Source: Megalobrama amblycephala (lineage: Eukaryota; Chordata; Actinopteri; Cypriniformes; Xenocyprididae). Taken from it: 64,000 nt of DNA. Positions 1 through 57,620 of the stretch are shown piece by piece (positions within the stretch are counted from its first letter, which is position 1; each line of letters starts with the position of its first letter). Both the position numbers and the translations under genes were made by a program. The stretch is from assembly GCF_018812025.1 (NCBI RefSeq), contig NC_063049.1, forward strand, positions 37,739,447 to 37,803,446. The letters run 5' to 3'. The notes beneath the pieces are model-generated. The model was not told the origin of the DNA and did no database searches. It saw nothing but the letters and a program-made list of their open reading frames with translations.

Positions 1-63
1 ACAAAAAGACAAATAAGATGGCATTTTATGGCATTTTCAAATTAAGATTTTCTGTGGCCAAAA

Positions 64-121
64 TCCATCCTTCCATCCATCCATCATTCAAACAATCCAT
101 CCATCCATCCATCCATCCATC
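64..121. repeat. (CCAT)n microsatellite
   Basis: Imperfect CCAT repeat, interrupted once. It lies in the itga4 intron left of 435; positions 1-434 otherwise show no recognisable exon. Confidence 0.9.
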
Positions 122-434
122 TAAGTCTTTACTTCACTTACCTGTTTTCCCAACTTATCCTACAGGAAAAAGTCATATTTTGCTCTGGGTAATGGAAAAA
201 GCATCATGTTAAACACCACACTAACCAACACTGGAGATCATGCTTTTCTACCCAGACTTCATCTGAGGTTTCCCAGCAACCTGCATTTCATCAAAGTACT
301 AGAGGTATTTTAATTTCGTCACAATAATTCTTGTTCAGATCTGTCTTCGTATCTGAGGTTAGCTCTTTATGTTGCCGATGACCTTTAATAGACTCTTGTC
401 TTTGATGTGCTTTAATATTGTGACATTATTTCAG

Positions 435-533
435 GAAGATAAATACATCAGCTGTGAAATTGCAGAGGAGAATAAAGTGGTCATCGGACTGGACTGCAAT
501 GTTGGACATTTTTACATCTCCCCTTTCTCAAAG
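435..533 (+). CDS. itga4: itga4 exon, calf region, begins EDKYISCEI
   Basis: Acceptor ttatttcag before 435 and donor gtaaatg after 533; 33 codons, phase 0 at both ends. It encodes extracellular leg sequence with two cysteines (ISCEI and LDCNV). It is the first itga4 exon I can recognise in the window. Confidence 0.85.
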
Positions 534-3500
534 GTAAATGTCATTAGCAATGGAAGTTAAATGAGTTTGTTTGTCACCATGTCTTGTTGGAATATAAACA
601 TCTCTTTTCTTTCTTCCAGCTCAACATCACCTTTTTACTGGATGTGATGCAGAACAGCAGCGGGGGAGACCTTAGTATTAACATTACTGCCACGAGGTAA
701 GAGATCCAGAGATCTCAGGAATTCATTACAATGAATGAATGTTTTATACAAATGCATCTGAGCCAAATGTAAACATTTGTGGAGAACATCTCGCTACTGC
801 TTAAACTTGTAAATTTCTCATCAGAGCGCAAAAGACAAACAAAGGCATTAAGCAGCACGTTCAAAGGTTTTGTGTGCTCTCGGTGTTAAAGATGGATATC
901 TACATCGCCTTTGTAATGAGTTCCTGTAATGAAATCTCAGGGTATATTAGGGTTGTACTCCAATAATTAAAGTCATTAAACATTTCCTCTGATAGAAAGA
1001 TCTTTTCCACATATCCAATGACCCCAAAAAGCATTTGGACACTTAAACTGCACTTAACATGTCATTCCATTAGATAGGACAATATCAAACTTAAGTGCTG
1101 TCTGCAAACAAATGCTAATTTTACCTTTTATCTGAGCCATTTTCTTGCATTCACACATTTTTAACTGGTTTACATGTCCAGATAGTTTTTGGGGGCAGTG
1201 TATGTTTCTTCAATAGTAAACATTAACCGATCTAATGTGTGTTTTTCAGCGAAAGCCTTGAGAACACAGATCTTCAGCACGACAACGTAGCCGTTCTCAC
1301 ATTGCCATTGAGATACGCTGTTGATCTCAACGTTCACGGGTAATTTATCTGGCTTGCTTATTAATCTGTGATTCCATAAGTGGACGTCGGAAGAATAACA
1401 GGCTTCTCTGCGTCTTCCTCTGCAGATTTGTCTCTCCGACTTCATTTCTGATTGGAGACCAAGAGTCTGTGCCGGTCGACTGCTATCCTGAGAAGTTCAA
1501 TTATACGTACAAGGTATTTTAGTGCTCGTCAGACAGATAACAATGTCATTAAGCACTAATGAATCATTTAACATGATGATTAGCTTGGTAAAAATGTCTA
1601 TTAACTTACAGGTGATGAATATGGGTCCTAGTAAAGCTCTTGATGCGAGAGCAAAAATCAGCTTGCCTCTGATGCTGGTGCCATACAAATACCAGTTAAT
1701 CAGGATTACGGATTTACAGGTGAGATTTGCATATGCAAAAAAACATATATGGTTCACAAGTTTGGTGTCAGTAAGATTTATTTGAATTAATAAAATGTAT
1801 ACTTTAATTCGATAAGGATGCGTTAATTTATCAATAAAGACATTTATAATGTTACAAAAATTTCTATTTCAAAAAATATCATTTTAAACTTTGTATTTAT
1901 CAATGAATCCTGAAAAAAAAAGTATCACCGTTTCCACAAAAATAACTGTTTCAACATTGATAATAATATGAAACATTTCTTAAGCACCAAAATCAGCATA
2001 TTAGAATGATTTCTGGAGGATCATGTGACACTGAAGACTGGAGTAATGATGCTGAAAATTCATCTTTTCACAAGAATAAATTACATTTTAAAATATACTG
2101 TATCTTTAAACAAATAAATGCGGTCTTGTGAAGAGAAGAGACTTTCAAAACCATTTTTAAAAAATGTTTCTCTTAAAAAATGAGATGTTTGGAAGAATGT
2201 TTGTGCTTCTGCTTTCCATACAATAAAATTGGACTGTGATTTATGGTATAAAATGAAAAAGAACATAAAAAAAATCAATTAAAAAAATTCTAAAACATTA
2301 GTCAGCCTTTAGAGATTCCATGGCATATATTTGACATCATCGATGCCATATTGATAAAACTTTGCATTGGTTCTCATGTGTTGTCATGTGACCAATTGTG
2401 ACAAGTTTGAAAAACTCTAAATTTGAGAGCTAAAACAAGGAAAACAGCTTAAATTCCATCTGTTCCTCACACAAATCTGTTGTACGACTGCAGAAGATTT
2501 CTGAAATAGCACACAAGTCATATTCTTTATTATCCGATCTGTAGTTTGGTGCTGTAAATCACAATCCACTTTCCTTGTATGGAAAACAGAACTTCTGACA
2601 TTCTGCCGAACATGTTCTTGAGTACAGTATTTCACGGAATAGATAGACGAACTATTCCTACTAGTTGATTTAATAATAAGTATGTAACATAATTAGCTAT
2701 AACTTAGCTTATAATTTATGCTATACATCTTTTTTGTACTTGTATCTGTATTTTTATTCAAACTTATAATGTTTTTTTGTCTTGCAGACAACTCTTGGCC
2801 ATTGCTTCCAGAGGAACAATACAGTTCAGATTATTGATGACTGTGACGTCCCGGAAGCTTCCTTTTTTCAGGAAATTGTATTCTTTTTCTCCCCAAAAAG
2901 CAAGCGCATAATGGTAAAATAAAAGTCACAGAAATGAGTTCTGGTGTGTTTAGTGTAAATGTTATTGGAAGTTCTCATGCTCTGCTTTTCTACAGTTCTG
3001 TGCTTCTGAAGATCAGACCTGTAGGACGGTGGAGTGTCACTTCGGTGACTTGGAGGTTGGAAAAGAAGTTACCATCAGTATGGAGGTGGAGCTCAACCCC
3101 AGGGTTCTCCAGATGAGTCCAGTGAGTGTTGGTTAGAGACCATAAATTGGAAGAAATTGCACCCCTCAAAACTGTGGCTTCCATTTAAAAGAGCCAATTG
3201 CTTTTTTTTTTGCCAGTTTAACTGCTTTAGAATGTGCATGGATATAAAAAAGTGAAATGATACATTTTTATTGAAACATACTACCATTCAAAAAGTTTGG
3301 GGTCAGAAAGAAGTTATTGCTTTTATTCAGCAAGAATGCGTTAAATTGATCAAAAGTGACAGTAAAGACATTTTTATAATGTTCTTTTGAACTTTCTATT
3401 CATCAAAGAATCCTGAAAAATATATCATCTTGGTTTCCACATAAATTTTAAGCAGCACAGTTTTTCAAACTTACAATTGGCCAACAGTTTTTTAATTGCA

Positions 3501-5526
3501 CAAACAAAAAATGAATTGCCCAAGATGCCCACCATGTCAACCGGCCAGACTTTAAGCTTGGCTTGGTTGGGCCTCTTTCCATTATAGCTAATAAATGTTC
3601 CTCATAGACTACCGGATGCAATAAATTAGTAAGGCAAACATAGTTTGACAGATGTATAACCTGAATTGTTTACCCAAAAGAGCAACTAAAACACATGACC
3701 TTGATACATGTTTGTTTCCTATAGGGCAGACATGCTGTCATGATGATACGAGGCGCGATTGACCTTATTTCACCAGTGCAGGATGCAAACACCATCCTAC
3801 TACAGAATGACATTTCTGCTAGAGTAAGTAGTCTGAACCTCTAAAAAACAGTGATGCATAGTAAAATGAATGCTGCATTTACAACCTTTTGTTGCTTGTT
3901 ATTAACTTGAATGTTTGCAATGTTACAGGTACTCTTGGAGGCTCTGTATAGCATTCAGCCTGTGATGGCTGTGCAGATTTTTCTAATAGTATCCAGTCTG
4001 ATTGTTGGACTGATCATTTTAGCACTGCTTGTCCTCACCCTCTGGAAGGTATGTATCACATGACATGTCTTAAATATGACACAATGACATATTCTTAACT
4101 CATGCAAAACTCTTCATCTTATAGGAATTAAATGAATAATTAACCCCAAAAAATGAAACTTTTGTCATCAGTTACTCACCCTCGTGTTGTTCCAAACCTG
4201 TATGAGTTTCTTTCTTTTGTCGAACACAAAAGAAGATATTTTGAAGAATGTGGGTAACCAGACAGTTGATTGAAGCCATTGACTTCCACAGTATTTTTTT
4301 TTCCTACTATGGAAGTCAAGGGCTACTGTCAACTGTTTGATTACCAACATTCTTCAAAATATCTTCTTTTGTGTTTGATAAAAGAAAGAAACCCATACAG
4401 GTTTGGAACAGCTTGAGGGTGAGTAACTGATGACAAAATTTTAATTTTTGGCTGAACTATACCTTTAAGAACTAAGAGCATAGAAATCATTCATTTAATT
4501 TACTAAAGCTAGACCTGAAATATCTGAAGATATGACTTTTTAGAGATGCATCATCTTGGAAAGGGTTTAACAGCATGCTGGGCTTTACTGTGGTAAAACT
4601 ACAGTGTAACTGTTACTGTCAGTACAATAAACTCTGTTGGATAAGCCATTAAAGTGCTGCTTTAATAACAAATTCACTGCCTTTAATAATAAACTTGCTA
4701 AAAAATAATTTCAGACTCATTTCTAAATTATCAGTATATGTGCAGACTGATACATCGCACAGAATTTTTCAATGTTTCGTGTCACGAGCATTGCATTTTT
4801 AAGTATCAAGTTTATCTTAAAAACACATTCACTTCATTCGAAATCAAAAACAGTATGCCAAAAGTGTAGTATGTCCGAATACTTAGTATTCGAAAAACAG
4901 TAGGCGAAAAGTCCCCAGATGACCTAGTACTTCCAGCGAGATTCTGAAGTACGCATTCACTGGACACTTTACTATCCCATGAGGCCACGGGAGAGGATTT
5001 ATGAATTTAAGTGATGCAACGGACGCATGTAGATCACGTGACAGTAACAACATGGTGGATGTAGTACGTCCGAATTTCATTCATACTACCCATATTCATA
5101 CTTTATAGAGCATACATTTAATGGTCGCAAAGTAAATTCAAATTCTAATGTAGTACCTACTCAGACAGTTTGTGATTTCAGATGCAGCAATTGTTTTTGA
5201 ATGTAAGACTGGAGTACAGAAATCTGATTGGTTTCTGGTGGACCTGAACCAGCCCTAAACAAGCATAATTATATAGGGCTGTTAATTGAGCCCGAGTAGA
5301 CATTCAGACAACCTATAAAATAGTTTATTCATCCGTACAATCAAATATGTCAACAAAGAGGGAAATAAATCTTCAAAACAAGGCTTGTTGAGCTTGAAAT
5401 TTGCTTATTGACAATAATACATCCTCTTCCTTTTATTAGCTTGGATTCTTCAAGCGGAAGTTGAAGGAGGAGAAGTTTAAACGGGACAGTTGGGACTATG
5501 TACCAAAGAGAGAGAGCACGACATAA
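435..5526 (+). CDS. itga4: Integrin alpha-4 (3' part, ten coding exons)
   Basis: Coding segments are 435-533, 620-696, 1250-1339, 1426-1513, 1612-1719, 2788-2913, 2996-3121, 3725-3823, 3929-4048 and 5440-5526, all with AG/GT borders and compatible phases, giving about 340 residues. The product is the C-terminal part of a type I cell-surface integrin alpha chain. Visible are beta-rich calf-domain sequence with N-glycosylation sites (NIT, NSS, NYT), the calf-2 cysteine pattern, one hydrophobic membrane segment, then LWKLGFFKRK and an RDSWDY tail. By family knowledge, alpha-4 pairs with beta-1 or beta-7, binds VCAM-1 and fibronectin, and serves leukocyte and blood-progenitor adhesion. The KRDSW tail is closer to alpha-4 (RRDSW) than to alpha-9 (NEDSW), and cerkl lies tail to tail as in mammals. 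Alternative: alpha-9, less likely. The headpiece (beta-propeller, thigh) lies left of the window. Confidence 0.9.
620..696 (+). CDS. itga4: itga4 exon, begins LNITFLLDV
   Basis: Polypyrimidine tract and ttccag acceptor before 620, donor gtaaga after 696. 77 nt, entering in phase 0 and leaving two bases of a codon. Contains three N-glycosylation sequons (NIT, NSS, NIT). Confidence 0.85.
1250..1339 (+). CDS. itga4: itga4 exon, begins ESLENTDLQ
   Basis: Acceptor tttttcag ends at 1249; the first base completes a serine codon from the previous exon. 90 nt, ending GG before gtaatt. Encodes a beta-strand-rich calf segment (VAVLTLPLRYAVDLNVHG). Confidence 0.85.
1426..1513 (+). CDS. itga4: itga4 exon, begins FVSPTSFLIG
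   Basis: Acceptor cctctgcag ends at 1425; the first base completes a glycine codon. 88 nt, ending AAG before gtattt. Carries one cysteine (DCYPEKF) and an NYT glycosylation site. Confidence 0.85.
1612..1719 (+). CDS. itga4: itga4 exon, begins VMNMGPSKALDA
   Basis: Acceptor ttacag ends at 1611, donor gtgaga follows 1719; 36 codons in phase 0. The N-x-G-P-S/T start is the usual opening strand of the integrin calf-2 domain. Confidence 0.88.
1808..2165 (+). mobile_element. Family A short DNA element, copy 1
   Basis: Carries the diagnostic block ggatcatgtgacactgaaga and the following gactggagtaatgatgctga shared with copies at 14622, 45233 (plus) and 6040, 22110, 50635 (minus). Complete copies have inverted ends reading about ctaccattcaaaagtttggg / ccccaaacttttgaatggta. 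Non-autonomous; lies in the itga4 intron 1720-2787. Confidence 0.75.
2788..2913 (+). CDS. itga4: itga4 exon, begins TTLGHCFQRNN
   Basis: Acceptor tcttgcag ends at 2787, donor gtaaaa follows 2913; 42 codons in phase 0. Contains cysteines in GHCF and DDCDV and an NNT sequon. Confidence 0.85.
2996..3121 (+). CDS. itga4: itga4 exon, calf-2 cysteine cluster
   Basis: Acceptor ttctacag ends at 2995, donor gtgagt follows 3121; 42 codons in phase 0. FCASEDQTC..VECHFGDLEVGKE matches the conserved C-x(n)-C-x3-C..L..G pattern of integrin calf-2 domains. Confidence 0.9.
3284..3470 (+). mobile_element. Family A element, truncated copy 2
   Basis: Begins with the family A end (accattcaaaaagtttgggg) and stops after about 190 bp. 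In itga4 intron 3122-3724. Confidence 0.7.
3725..3823 (+). CDS. itga4: itga4 exon, begins GRHAVMMIRGA
   Basis: Acceptor cctatag ends at 3724, donor gtaagt follows 3823; 33 codons in phase 0. Encodes the last extracellular strands before the membrane. Confidence 0.85.
3929..4048 (+). CDS. itga4: itga4 transmembrane exon
   Basis: Acceptor gttacag ends at 3928, donor gtatgt follows 4048; 40 codons in phase 0. After LEALYSIQP comes an uninterrupted hydrophobic helix of about 25 residues ending LVLTLWK, the membrane anchor just before the GFFKR motif. Confidence 0.93.
4137..4467. mobile_element. Fold-back element (arms about 150 bp)
   Basis: The two halves are imperfect reverse complements around a T-rich centre near 4293-4305; ends contain ttactcaccctc and gagggtgagtaa. 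Relatives occur at 13081-13339 and 29766-30024. In the itga4 intron 4049-5439. Confidence 0.8.
4830..5110. mobile_element. Putative short DNA element in itga4 intron
   Basis: Contains dispersed-type sequence (agtatgtccgaatac, then gtacgtccgaatttcattca) in opposite orientations near its ends, resembling the inserted sequence at 59564-59909. Family uncertain. Confidence 0.45.
5440..5526 (+). CDS. itga4: itga4 last coding exon: cytoplasmic tail and stop
   Basis: Acceptor ttattag ends at 5439; 28 codons plus TAA at 5524-5526. The tail begins LGFFKRKLKEEK, with the GFFKR membrane-proximal clasp that contacts the beta subunit, then FKRDSWDYVPK. In human alpha-4 the equivalent RRDSW serine is a PKA site that controls paxillin binding; conservation of K/R-R-D-S-W suggests the same here. 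Possible polyadenylation hexamers ATTAAA occur at 5662-5667 and 6010-6015. Confidence 0.95.
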   Translation, partial: LGFFKRKLKEEKFKRDSWDYVPKRESTT

Positions 5527-5602
5527 TATGGGATTTACATCATGGAAGGGACAAACCATGAAGGACTACTGCTCTGACACCAAGAGCTGGACTCATGATA
5601 AC

Positions 5603-5630
5603 ATACGGCCATTAACCGTAATGGCCGTAT
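5603..5630 (+). other. 12-bp perfect stem-loop in presumed itga4 3' UTR
   Basis: Arms 5603-5614 (ATACGGCCATTA) and 5619-5630 are exact reverse complements around the 4-base loop ACCG, 77 bases after the itga4 stop. There is no microsatellite or known transposon end at this point. It could be a cis-acting RNA structure; function is inferred only. Confidence 0.55.
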
Positions 5631-6039
5631 CACAAAGCGATGAAGACTTTCAAAAGAGACTATTAAAAGACTCTGCATTTTCTGTCAGCAGGATGAAGCC
5701 AGTGCACTTTAGAGTATGGGACATACTGATGTGCTCACTGAAACACTCCGGGCCTGTCCTGCCAAGGGAGAAAAGGACTTCAGAATGTACTGTCGCTATA
5801 GAACATTACGGCTCTGTTCCAAATCCTAGTGAGCAACCTATGTAGGCAGCATTTTTAAAGTGTGAAGGCTGTTCCAAAAGGTGGGATGCATAAAGATACC
5901 TTGATCTGGCCAAATTCTAATGTAGTATGACAAATTCATTGAGACAAGCAATGTTAAAAGTGAGAAAATGTTAATTATGAATATAATTTATTCCACACTG
6001 AAAAGTCAAATTAAAATATCTATTAATATATGTCTGCTA

Positions 6040-6440
6040 CCTTTAAAAAGTTTGAGGTCGAGAAGATTTTTTTAAATTTCCTGAAAGAAGTCTCCAAATG
6101 CTGCATCAAACAACAGTAATATTGTGAAATATTATTAGACTGTAAAATGACAATTTCTCAAATGTAATTTATTCCTGTGATGCAAAGCTGTATTTTCAGC
6201 ATCATTACTCCAGTCTTCGGTGTCACATGATCCTTCAGAAATCATTCTAATGCTGATTTGCTGCTCAAGATTTTTTTTTAATCAGTAAAACAGCTGCTTA
6301 ATATTTTTTTTCAGGCGTTTTTTTTTTTGATGAATAGAAAGTTTAAAAGAACAGCATTTATTTAAAATATAATTATTTTGTGACATTACATATGTCTTTA
6401 CTGTCATTTTTGATCAATTTTGATTTAAAAAAAATCTTAC
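6040..6440 (-). mobile_element. Family A element, copy 3
   Basis: Reverse-oriented copy with tcattactccagtcttcggt and gtgtcacatgatccttcaga; both ends partly preserved. Confidence 0.75.
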
Positions 6441-6483
6441 GGACTCCTTTTGATCAGTAGTGGATGTTATGTATTTTTATTAG

Positions 6484-7575
<1,092 letters not shown>

Positions 7576-9213
7576 ATTAAAATCCAAATGAAAAAAAACT
7601 GTGAGCCGACTGTGGTGGTAGTTGGTTATTTATGAGGTTCTTATTGAGTTTTGATGCTGTCTTAAAAAAACAGCTGCCTATGTAGGCTGTATAGATGGCA
7701 AGGCAGTTCGCTAGGTTTTGGAACAGAGCCTAATTGTTTCATCACAGGTTTGCCTACGATCACTGAACATATTGGCTATTGGCCTGCTGTAAAGGAGAAA
7801 TTGCACTGCTGTAGCTTTTCTTGCTAAGGTTATGCCTGTGTATATCCGAAGAGAGACTCGCTTTTTTACACCCGCAAGTATAGCCTCCACAGGGGTGACA
7901 CAGGATCTTCTGGCACTTTCCATCAACCTTCCCGAAGCAGAACATTGCTGCGATAGGGGTTTTCACACCTTTGCATCGCTGCGGTATCGGTTCCCCCCAA
8001 AAAAGGAGGAAATGATACGCATTCTCTCTCCTCCCAAACTCTCGCTGTCGAGTTCAATAGTTAGAAGTTTGAACGGAGACGCCAGATGGAAGGAGTGAGT
8101 GTTTGCTGCGTGCTCTGGCTGGATGCCATGGAAACGGAGCAAAGGAGGCTGCTGTTGTGCGTCTGTACTGCGCTACAGAAGAGTGACGAGATTGGCATGT
8201 GTCTGGCTTCCAGCCATTGCTTAAGAGAGTGTGTATTCATTTTATATGGCACAAATACACACAACACCATCACCTCTCACTCACACGCAGACCTACGTGG
8301 AATTTGCACGTGCCTGTGACTCAAAGATCTGCTCATCCTGCCCTTTGTCTGTTCAATTAGGAAATATTTTAGCTAAGGGTATTAATGAAAATGTTTACAA
8401 AAAATAGCATTGAAAAAGAATTAACTCAATAATTATATACAAAATTGGAGTATGCAGAACAATGAAAACTAAGCTAAAGCTGTAAATGTGCACTGAAATA
8501 TAACAAAAATTCTATAAAATTACAAAGAAAATTTGTTTTTGTATTTTCAATCCAAGTTGAATTGTCTGATTTAATTTATTTACAAAACCTGATTATCATG
8601 CCAAATATGTAACATCATATGCTGAATGATTTTTGGTGCTATGTTATGAGGAACAAAAATTAAATTGAATAAAATGTTTTTTAAAGATACACAAAAAAAA
8701 AAAAAAAAGAATTTTCCGTGCATAAAATATGCAAAAAGTCAGCTGACTTTTCGGTGCATAAGTGTGTGTTGGTGTATGAACGAGACCTGAAAGGATAGTA
8801 AGAACAAACAGTCTTGTGAGAATCAAAGCTAAAATTGTGGTATATAATCTTTAGATTTGGGAAACCACATCGGATGGGTTGCTTGTCAGTGATTTTTATG
8901 ACATAAAAGATGCAAGATCAGAAAAAAAAAAACCTCTACTGTTCAGGGAATAGCATACAATAAAGCACATTGCTTTTTTTTATATCAGTATTTTTTAATA
9001 AGTTAATGTTTTCATTTGATTTTTTTTTCTGTCTAAAATAATTGTTGAAAAATTTACTTTGGTTTAATTTAATTTCTTATGCACTGGAATGTATTATGTG
9101 TCATATGCTTTACTCTGATATAAAATGTTCTATATATACATGTTAAAGCTTGCTTTGTGCAATTTCTCTTAGCGCTACCTAGCACTTGTGTGTGTGTGTG
9201 TGTGGTTGTTTGT

Positions 9214-54828
<45,615 letters not shown>

Positions 54829-55199
54829 CTGCACAGGGGGGGAAAAAAGAAAAGAAACAAAGAGCGGGAAGATTCATCAATCCCCTTGTGTCATGAATCC
54901 CATGGGCATTCTTTTAAGTGCTTGAAACTCATCCAGTTTAGAGAAGTGCACATCTGCTAATGTGAGCCAAAGCCCCTGTCCTACATAATAACGATTTCTT
55001 GTCGTGAGTTCAGCTTTTGTCTGCCACCCTTGCTGCAGAATGGCTCTCACACAGCGTGAGTTCAGTCTTCAAAAATTGAAAAGGTCAGATCAGTGTCTGT
55101 TGTTTACAGTGGCTGAATGTCTGCCAAGAATGAGGAGAAAGCTTGAATAAATACACCATGTAGGCTCTCTGATGCTGATTTGTTTCCCAAGAAACATTT

Positions 55200-55435
55200 T
55201 CTTATCATCAGTGTTGAAAACAGTTAGCCTATGCTGCTTTATATTTTTGGGCAAACTGTGATTTTTAACTTTTTTTTTTTTTTTAAGATTCCTTGTTGAA
55301 TAGAAAGTTCAAAACAGCATTTATTTGAAATAGAATCTTTTGTAATATTATAAATGCCTTTCCAATCACTTTTGATCAATTAAATGCATTCTTGCATATT
55401 AATTTAAAAAAGAAAATCATACTGATGCCAAACTT
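55200..55435 (-). mobile_element. Family A element, truncated copy 8
   Basis: Contains gaatagaaagttcaaaacag and catttatttgaaatag in the family A order; one end missing. Confidence 0.65.
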
Positions 55436-55892
55436 ATGGAAGCTTGTTTCCACCATGAAACAAAAAATTAAAAAGTGATTGCGACTTTTTATCTCACAAT
55501 TCTGACTCTTTTTTTTTTTTTCCTCGCAATTGCAAGATTATATCTAACAATTCTGACGGAGAGTCAGAATTGTGAGATATAAACTCGCAATTGCGTGTTA
55601 GAATGTGCAATAGTGAGGGGAAAAAGACATTTTTTTTTCTCAGAATTGCAAGCTTATATCTCAAAATTCTGAGAAAAAAGTCAGAATTGCGAGTTTATAA
55701 GATGCAATTGCGAGTTTATATTTCAATTCTGTCTTTATAACTCGCAATTTTGAGGAAAAAAAAGTCAGAATTGTGAGATATAAAGTCAGAATTGCGTGAC
55801 AAAAACTTGCAATTGCGAGAAAAAAGTCAGAATTGTGAGATAAAAAGTCGCAATTACATTTTTTTATTTCATAGCGGAAACAAGCTTCCATA
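55436..55892. repeat. Inverted-end minisatellite of gtcagaattgtgagataaa units
   Basis: Ends ggaagcttgtttccaccatg and cggaaacaagcttcca are inverted; the interior is a run of degenerate units (cagaattgtgagatataaa, ctcgcaattgcgag) in both orientations. Confidence 0.85.
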
Positions 55893-56895
55893 AACTAGCG
55901 TATATATTGGAAGTATTGTGGTATCGCGCTTAAGGAACATCACTCTTTCTGACAGTCTCTATACTTTCTTATTTGCAGGGAGAACCCAGTATTGAGTAAC
56001 AGTGGATCATAATTAGCAGAAATTAGGGAGCTGCTTTCTCTCCTGGAGTGCCTGAGATCGATGGAAGCTGAGGTGAGGTTCAACACTCTCTCTCCTTCCT
56101 CCACCATCTCCCTCATTACTCTAATCCGGCCCCTGAAGCTCTCGACCCTCGACCTGCTAACGAGCCGCTACCCTCGGCTTGCCCTCCGCCGTACCCCCTG
56201 CTGACATCACAGCACAAGAGTTCCAGGGGGTGCCCAAGGTCACAGTTCAAATAGACACAAAACGTGCACGCAAGACGCAGGATGTGAGGTGGGGAGGCTG
56301 GGGGGATTTGGGATCTTGAAAGAAGATTGCGAGTTGCGCTCAGCGTGGGGATGCTGATCCAATCTCCCACTATGTGGCTCTTGGGGGCCACAGTGCCGGG
56401 ACGCTGGGGTCCACGCGGGGAGCAGGTGCAGGGGTGCGGCACCATCACTGCTGTTATAGCTGTGAATGGGGCTCAGGAGGCTCAGCAACACTCATCCTCA
56501 CCGAGGGGGCTTCAGGCCCACCGCACGACACATGAAAACAGCATTGTGAGGCTACGCTCATCTATTGCATCAGATTTGGTGCTCACATTTGCGTCAATGC
56601 TTCATAAAGATCAAAATACTCACACAAAAAAAAAAGATGTAAGAGTATCTCCTTTTCGTCTCTGGTTTTCGCAAAATACCCTAGCTCTGTTCCAGTGCTA
56701 CCTTTATACAGAAGACATTATATCATAGTTATGAGGCAATAGCTCTGCTAAAAGGTAAGTAGCATTATAGCATCATTCTACTGCTTTCTATGATGCAAAA
56801 TTTGTACCTCATCTAAAAGGGAATTCCAAAATGCAAGTTCAGTAAAAAGATTCCTCACAAAAAAAGAAAAAATGTTTATAGTAAATGCACACACG

Positions 56896-57620
56896 GATCA
56901 GGCGTAACATTATGAGCACTGACAGGTGAAGTGAATAACACTGATTATCTCTTCATCACGGCACCTGTTAGTGGGTGGGATATATTAGGCAGCAAGTGAA
57001 TATTTTGTCCTCAAAGTTGATGTGTTAGAAGCAGGAAAAATGGGCAAGCGTAAGGATTTGAGCGAGTTTGACAACGGCCAAATTGTGATGCTAGATGACT
57101 AGGTCAGAGCATCTCCAAAACTGCAGCTCTTGTGGGGTGTTCCCGGTCTGCAGTGGTCAGTACCTATCAAAAGTGGTCCAAGGAAGGAGCAGTGGTGAAC
57201 CGGCGACAGGGTCATGGGCGGCCAAGGCTCATTGATGAACGTGGGGAGTGAAGGCTGGCCCGTGTGGTCCAATCCAACAGACGAGCTACTGTAGATCAAA
57301 TTGCTCAAGAAGTTAATGCTGGTTCTGATAGAAATGCGTCAGAATACACAGTGCATCGCAGCAAGACCAGTCAGGGTGCCCATGCTGACCCCTGTCCACC
57401 GCCGAAAGCACCAACAGTGGGCATGTGAGCATCAGAACTGGACCATGGAGCAATAGAAGAAGGTGGCCTGGTCTGATGAATCACTTTTCTTTTAGATGGC
57501 CGGGTACGTCTGAGTCGCTTACCTGGGGAACACATGGCACCAGGATGCACTATGGGAAGAAGGCAAGCCGGCGGAGGCAGAGTGATGCTTTGGGCAATGT
57601 TCTGCTGGGAAACCAAGTGT
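56896..57620 (+). pseudogene. Decayed Tc1/mariner transposase, 5' half of element
   Basis: After a Tc1-like 5' region (cggatcaggcgtaacattat), an ATG at 57040 starts MGKRKDLSEFDNGQIVM, the N-terminal DNA-binding region of Tc1-type transposases; matching blocks follow in shifting frames: GCSRSA-like, NRRQGHGRPRLI, AWSDES (first acidic residue of the DDE catalytic triad) and MAPGCTMGRRQAGG. There is a frameshift near 57090, a stop where an arginine codon is expected at about 57247, a stop in place of tryptophan near 57451, a small deletion near 57364, and no 3' half after about 57620. Non-functional relic in the presumed cerkl intron. Confidence 0.88.

Noticed and set aside
5498..5845. 115-codon plus frame overlapping the itga4 end
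   Set aside because: It is a different frame from the integrin tail; the stop TAA at 5524 and GFFKR frame are certain. The sequence is most likely 3' UTR.
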